Positions 6,099-8,707 of a DNA stretch of 8,707 bases are shown here, in pieces (position 1 is the stretch's first letter; each line of letters opens with the position of its first letter). The notes beneath the pieces were generated by a model. That model did no database searches and was not told the DNA's origin. It saw only the letters and a program-made list of their open reading frames with translations. Location of the stretch: positions 1 to 8,707 of the forward strand of contig JANXQR010000428.1 of the NCBI GenBank assembly GCA_025353435.1. Direction: 5' to 3'. A program made the position numbers and the translations under genes. This DNA comes from Acidobacteriota bacterium. Lineage in GTDB: Bacteria > Acidobacteriota > Terriglobia > Terriglobales > Acidobacteriaceae.

Positions 6099-6911
6099 TT
6101 AGCCGTTCGTTTCCTGAGACGGTCGAAACTTTGCCAACAACCATCCGCGCACGTGCCGGAGCATGTAGCGTCTCTTTTGCATGCGCGAAGTCGGGTCGGG
6201 CTGGAATAGATTGGTGGCATGGATGTCTCGCCAGCCCATCTTCTTCGCCGCCAATAAATTAAACAGATCGTCGGCGTTCATCCATTGGCCCGCAATGTCC
6301 TCACCGAATGGGCCGGCAGATTGAGGGGGGAATGAATAAGACTCGTGGCGGCCATTCACTGAAATAGTGTGATCCCCATACATCTTTGCGACGGTCGCGC
6401 CTTCCACGAGCTTGAATGCGGAGTATTCGCCCATTGCTGCGAGTAACGCCAGGACCCGGATGCTTGTCGATTCGGCAGAGATGAGCGGAGGTCTGATCTG
6501 GTTCCGAAAAAGCTCTTTTAGAATCACTTCGTCATGGCCTTCAATGTCGATTTTGATGTAGTAAGGGGCACCATGATTGCGCACTATTTCCATGACAGAC
6601 TTCGAAGGCAACAAGACTCTGTTGAAATCCCCGATCACACTGTCATCGGGTCGTGGGAGCTGGCTCAAAACGTGATGGCGCTTATGAAGATAGAAATACA
6701 CTTCCTGGTTGTCACCCTCGCCGACCAGGACGCAGTTTTCGACACACAGCTTACCCGCTTGTATTGCAGTTGAAAATCTTTCCTCTAACTGTCCGCAGAG
6801 CGATGGATTTGCCTCGACCGCAACTACGAGGTCGGCCTTTTTCAGATAGTAGGGAATATTGCTTCCATTGTTGGCACCAAAGTCATAAATGATCTTCTTC
6901 GATGAGGTCAT
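6099..6911 (-). CDS. FkbM-family SAM-dependent methyltransferase
   Basis: This 270-residue protein has the FkbM-type methyltransferase core. The SAM-binding motif I is YDFGANNGSN (9-18), the acidic end of strand two is VEANP (32-36), and YIKIDIEGHDE (118-128) is the family's KxDxEG signature. It should transfer a methyl group from S-adenosylmethionine to an oxygen, often on a sugar or secondary metabolite; the substrate cannot be read from sequence. The ATG is the first start after an in-frame TGA three codons upstream; GGGGA lies 9 bases before it, a weak ribosome site. GC content is lower than in the flanking transporters: sampled 60-base lines inside give about 37-53%, against 62-68% in three neighbouring lines. 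This suggests horizontal acquisition. It lies between two exporter genes on the same strand. Confidence 0.9.
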   Translation of the reverse strand: MTSSKKIIYDFGANNGSNIPYYLKKADLVVAVEANPSLCGQLEERFSTAIQAGKLCVENCVLVGEGDNQEVYFYLHKRHHVLSQLPRPDDSVIGDFNRVLLPSKSVMEIVRNHGAPYYIKIDIEGHDEVILKELFRNQIRPPLISAESTSIRVLALLAAMGEYSAFKLVEGATVAKMYGDHTISVNGRHESYSFPPQSAGPFGEDIAGQWMNADDLFNLLAAKKMGWRDIHATNLFQPDPTSRMQKRRYMLRHVRGWLLAKFRPSQETNG

Positions 6912-6990
6912 TGCTGATCATCCCCGGTACTATCCAGCCGATAGGTATCCATTCACAAACTCTCAACGCAACCAGAAGTGACTTTATCAT
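6883..6990 (-). CDS. Possible 35-residue hydrophobic peptide between exporter and methyltransferase
   Basis: The ATG lies 8 bases after the stop of the preceding exporter gene, and the frame ends inside the methyltransferase gene, overlapping its start by 29 bases. The peptide begins MIKSLLVALRVCEW, continues with a hydrophobic IPIGWIVPGMI segment, and ends with an acidic tail (EED). This could be one short membrane helix. The spacing and overlap would suit translational coupling. Against it, there is no clear ribosome binding site and the same frame continues open upstream as an antisense-like shadow of the exporter gene. I do not recognise any family. It may be chance. Confidence 0.3.
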   Translation of the reverse strand: MIKSLLVALRVCEWIPIGWIVPGMISNDLIEEDHL

Positions 6991-6998
6991 TTTGCGCT

Positions 6999-8222
6999 TC
7001 AGGAAGTTATCGAGCGAGGGATCGCGTTGGGAGTTCGCCAGAATACCAACGCGATGGCGAGGGCAATGCCCTGCATGGCGAGGATGAAGGCCACGCAGGC
7101 GGGCCATTTTCCGAGCGCCCAGAACAAACCGGGGACGCTGCCGGCAGCGGTGCCTCCCAGGTAGTAAAACGTGAGATAGAGCCCAGCGGCGGTGACTCGC
7201 GCGGCGGGAGGAGCGGCCACGCGGAGGTGACTCTGGGAGGCGGTCTGGGCGACGAAGACTCCTGAAGACAGGAGAGTGAGTCCGAGGATCACGAGGTGAA
7301 TCGACGGCGCCAGGGTGAGCAGGACGCCGAACATGGAAAAGACGATGGCGCCGGCGACACCGGCACGCACGCCAACGCGGGTGATGACAAAGCCCGCGGC
7401 TGGCGTGACCACAAGTCCGGCCAGATACACGACGAACAGCGAACTGAGAGCGGCGGTGGAGAGCGAAAACGGCGGAGCGCTGAGGTGGAAGGTGATCCAG
7501 GTGAATACGGCGACGAGCGAGAAAAGCACGTTGAAGCCGACGGCGAAGGTGGCGACAAGCCGGCGGTTCCGAAACAACTCCTGGACCTGATTGGCGAAAT
7601 TCCGAAAATTGCGGGATACGGGGGGTGACGGACGCGGACGCCCGCTGCCCTTCGGAAGCCATGTAGCCACGGCGGCGGCTCCCATCAGTGAGAAGGCGCC
7701 GATGGTGAGGAAGCTGACGCGCCAGTTGAAGGCATCTGCGAGGATGCCGCTGGTGAGCCGGCCGATGAAGCCTCCGAGTGCGGTGCCGCTGACATAAATG
7801 CTCATGACCAGGGCCATGCGCTCCGGAGGCCATTCTTCCCCGATGTAGGTGACGACGACGGCATAGATTCCGGGCAGGGTAATGCCCTGCAGAAATCGCC
7901 AGAAGATGAGCTGGCCGATGGTGTGAGCGGTGGCGGCTATGAGAGTGGGAATGGTGACGCCGAACAGCGAGGCAACGATTACGCTCTTGCGAGGCAGTCG
8001 TTCCGTGAGTGCTCCAAAGATGGGCGCGGAGAGGGCGACACCTAGAGTGGCGGCTGAAACGGTCAGGCTGACGATGGTTTTGGAGGCGTGGAATACGGTT
8101 TCAAGCAATGGGAGCAATGGTTGCGTGGAGTAAAGGCCGAGAAACGCGCAGACGCCGCACAGCGCCACCGCGGCGACAGCCCAATGGCTGGGGACGGGGC
8201 GTGCATTGGATTCAGGTTGCAA
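6999..8222 (-). CDS. Major facilitator superfamily exporter, YnfM-like (12 helices)
   Basis: This 407-residue protein has the usual length and about 12 membrane segments of a single-domain MFS exporter. LYSTQPLLPLL (30-40) in the first helix matches the signature of the E. coli YnfM/arabinose-efflux-like group. Motif A is GALTERLPRK (70-79) between helices 2 and 3, motif B is RFLQG (109-113), and SGTALGGFIG (145-154) is the helix-5 motif. The basic stretch 190-222 is the central cytoplasmic loop. The start is TTG: an in-frame TGA lies two codons upstream, and the next candidate (GTG, codon 19) would cut into helix 1. No Shine-Dalgarno element precedes the TTG. The gene follows DUF4262 by 114 bases and precedes the methyltransferase by 87 bases. 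The substrate is unknown. Confidence 0.88.
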   Translation of the reverse strand: MQPESNARPVPSHWAVAAVALCGVCAFLGLYSTQPLLPLLETVFHASKTIVSLTVSAATLGVALSAPIFGALTERLPRKSVIVASLFGVTIPTLIAATAHTIGQLIFWRFLQGITLPGIYAVVVTYIGEEWPPERMALVMSIYVSGTALGGFIGRLTSGILADAFNWRVSFLTIGAFSLMGAAAVATWLPKGSGRPRPSPPVSRNFRNFANQVQELFRNRRLVATFAVGFNVLFSLVAVFTWITFHLSAPPFSLSTAALSSLFVVYLAGLVVTPAAGFVITRVGVRAGVAGAIVFSMFGVLLTLAPSIHLVILGLTLLSSGVFVAQTASQSHLRVAAPPAARVTAAGLYLTFYYLGGTAAGSVPGLFWALGKWPACVAFILAMQGIALAIALVFWRTPNAIPRSITS

Positions 8223-8336
8223 TGATCAGGATAGCGGAGGGTGCCAGTGGAGGCGGTGCCATGCGGGATTTCTTGTAAGGAAGGATGCGACGGGGGTTTC
8301 AGATCCGGCTGAATTCCTCGTTCTGACTTTTGCGAG

Positions 8337-8707
8337 TCAACGGCTGCACGCGGGGGGAGCAAGGAGGTGCATAGGCTGTGCGTCGCGGGCGTAGGGGCTG
8401 CATTCCCCATCCCATGGAAAATGGCCGCGGTGATCGCTCCAAACGCATTGCAGCATGGGGAATGGGTCACTCTCGTAGAACCAGAGGGCGTAGGCGACGT
8501 GTTCGCGGTAGTACTTGTGGTCGACTTCCTTGAAGCAGCACAGATAGGGGTAGTTGAGGATGCCCTGGTAGTTGCGACCGGTCTCGAAGTGCATCCCGCC
8601 GCGGATTTCACGGCCGATCGCATTGACCACGCTCATACTGGTTTTGAGAGGTAGGCCGAAGAGGATCACCTCGGGATGCTCCATAGTGTGAAAGAACCCG
8701 ATGGAGT
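8337..8707 (-). CDS. DUF4262 domain protein, 5' end cut by window
   Basis: 122 residues are visible up to a TGA stop. The frame runs off the right edge, beginning SIGFFHTMEHPEV, so the ATG at 8684 is internal and not the start. Motifs match DUF4262: the SIGFFHT segment, HPEVILFGLPL, a GREIRGGMHFETG helix-turn, YREHVAYALWFY, and FPMLQCVWSDHRGHFPWD. Family members are around 140-170 residues, so roughly 20-40 residues are missing. The biochemical role of the family is not established and no catalytic residue can be named. The 114-base gap to the exporter gene shows no terminator, so co-transcription is possible. The C-terminal tail after FPWD (LLAPPACSR) looks poorly conserved. Confidence 0.85.
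   Translation of the reverse strand, partial: SIGFFHTMEHPEVILFGLPLKTSMSVVNAIGREIRGGMHFETGRNYQGILNYPYLCCFKEVDHKYYREHVAYALWFYESDPFPMLQCVWSDHRGHFPWDGECSPYARDAQPMHLLAPPACSR

Larger units (their letters stand above)
5930..7010. other. Lower-GC segment containing the methyltransferase gene
   Basis: Hand counts on sampled 60-base lines fall to about 37-53% GC between roughly 5930 and 7010 and return above 60% on both sides. The right edge coincides with the end of the exporter gene at 6999. No terminal repeats, transposase or tRNA mark the edges, so the means of entry is unknown. Confidence 0.45.

Noticed and set aside
6883..7833. 316-codon minus-strand frame spanning the end of the YnfM-like gene
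   Set aside because: Its upstream part is an Arg/His/Pro-rich shadow of the exporter in another frame; only the last 35 codons outside that gene were kept as a tentative peptide.
8212..8262. 16-codon upstream frame overlapping the TTG start of the YnfM-like gene
   Set aside because: No ribosome binding site and low-complexity Pro/Ala content; a chance frame is more likely, although it could affect the exporter's weak start.

Overview
The window is a GC-rich bacterial chromosome segment. All six protein genes I can support lie on the minus strand, so transcription runs right to left. The secreted glycosidase, the secreted NTF2-like protein, the DUF4262 protein and frequent TTG starts fit a soil heterotroph. 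Acidobacteriota (Terriglobia) is my best guess, inferred from protein style only; no rRNA or other taxonomic marker is present.

In transcription order the layout is: (1) a DUF4262 protein whose 5' end is cut by the window edge (8337-8707); (2) a 12-helix major facilitator exporter resembling YnfM (6999-8222); (3) a possible 35-residue hydrophobic peptide (6883-6990) starting 8 bases after the exporter stop and overlapping the next gene; (4) an FkbM-type methyltransferase (6099-6911) that is visibly poorer in GC than its neighbours and may have been acquired; (5) a 14-helix EmrB/QacA-type drug exporter (4188-5813); (6) a strong hairpin 19 bases after its stop; (7) about 1.1 kb with no convincing gene; (8) a small secreted DUF4440/NTF2-like protein (2576-3070); (9) a large secreted six-hairpin glycosidase of the amylo-alpha-1,6-glucosidase type, whose 3' end is cut by the window edge (1-2350).

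I see no single pathway that unites these genes. The two exporters flank the methyltransferase, which could reflect modification and export of a small molecule, but that is only suggested by position. The two secreted proteins at the left could share a promoter and act on polysaccharide outside the cytoplasm.

The least explained part is 3071-4187. It holds phased short direct repeats near the DUF4440 gene, a run of hairpins, and a terminator-like hairpin whose GCAA loop, G-U pair and T-run all read better on the plus strand. A plus-strand structured RNA is possible but unproven. I found no rRNA, tRNA, CRISPR array, insertion sequence or phage gene.
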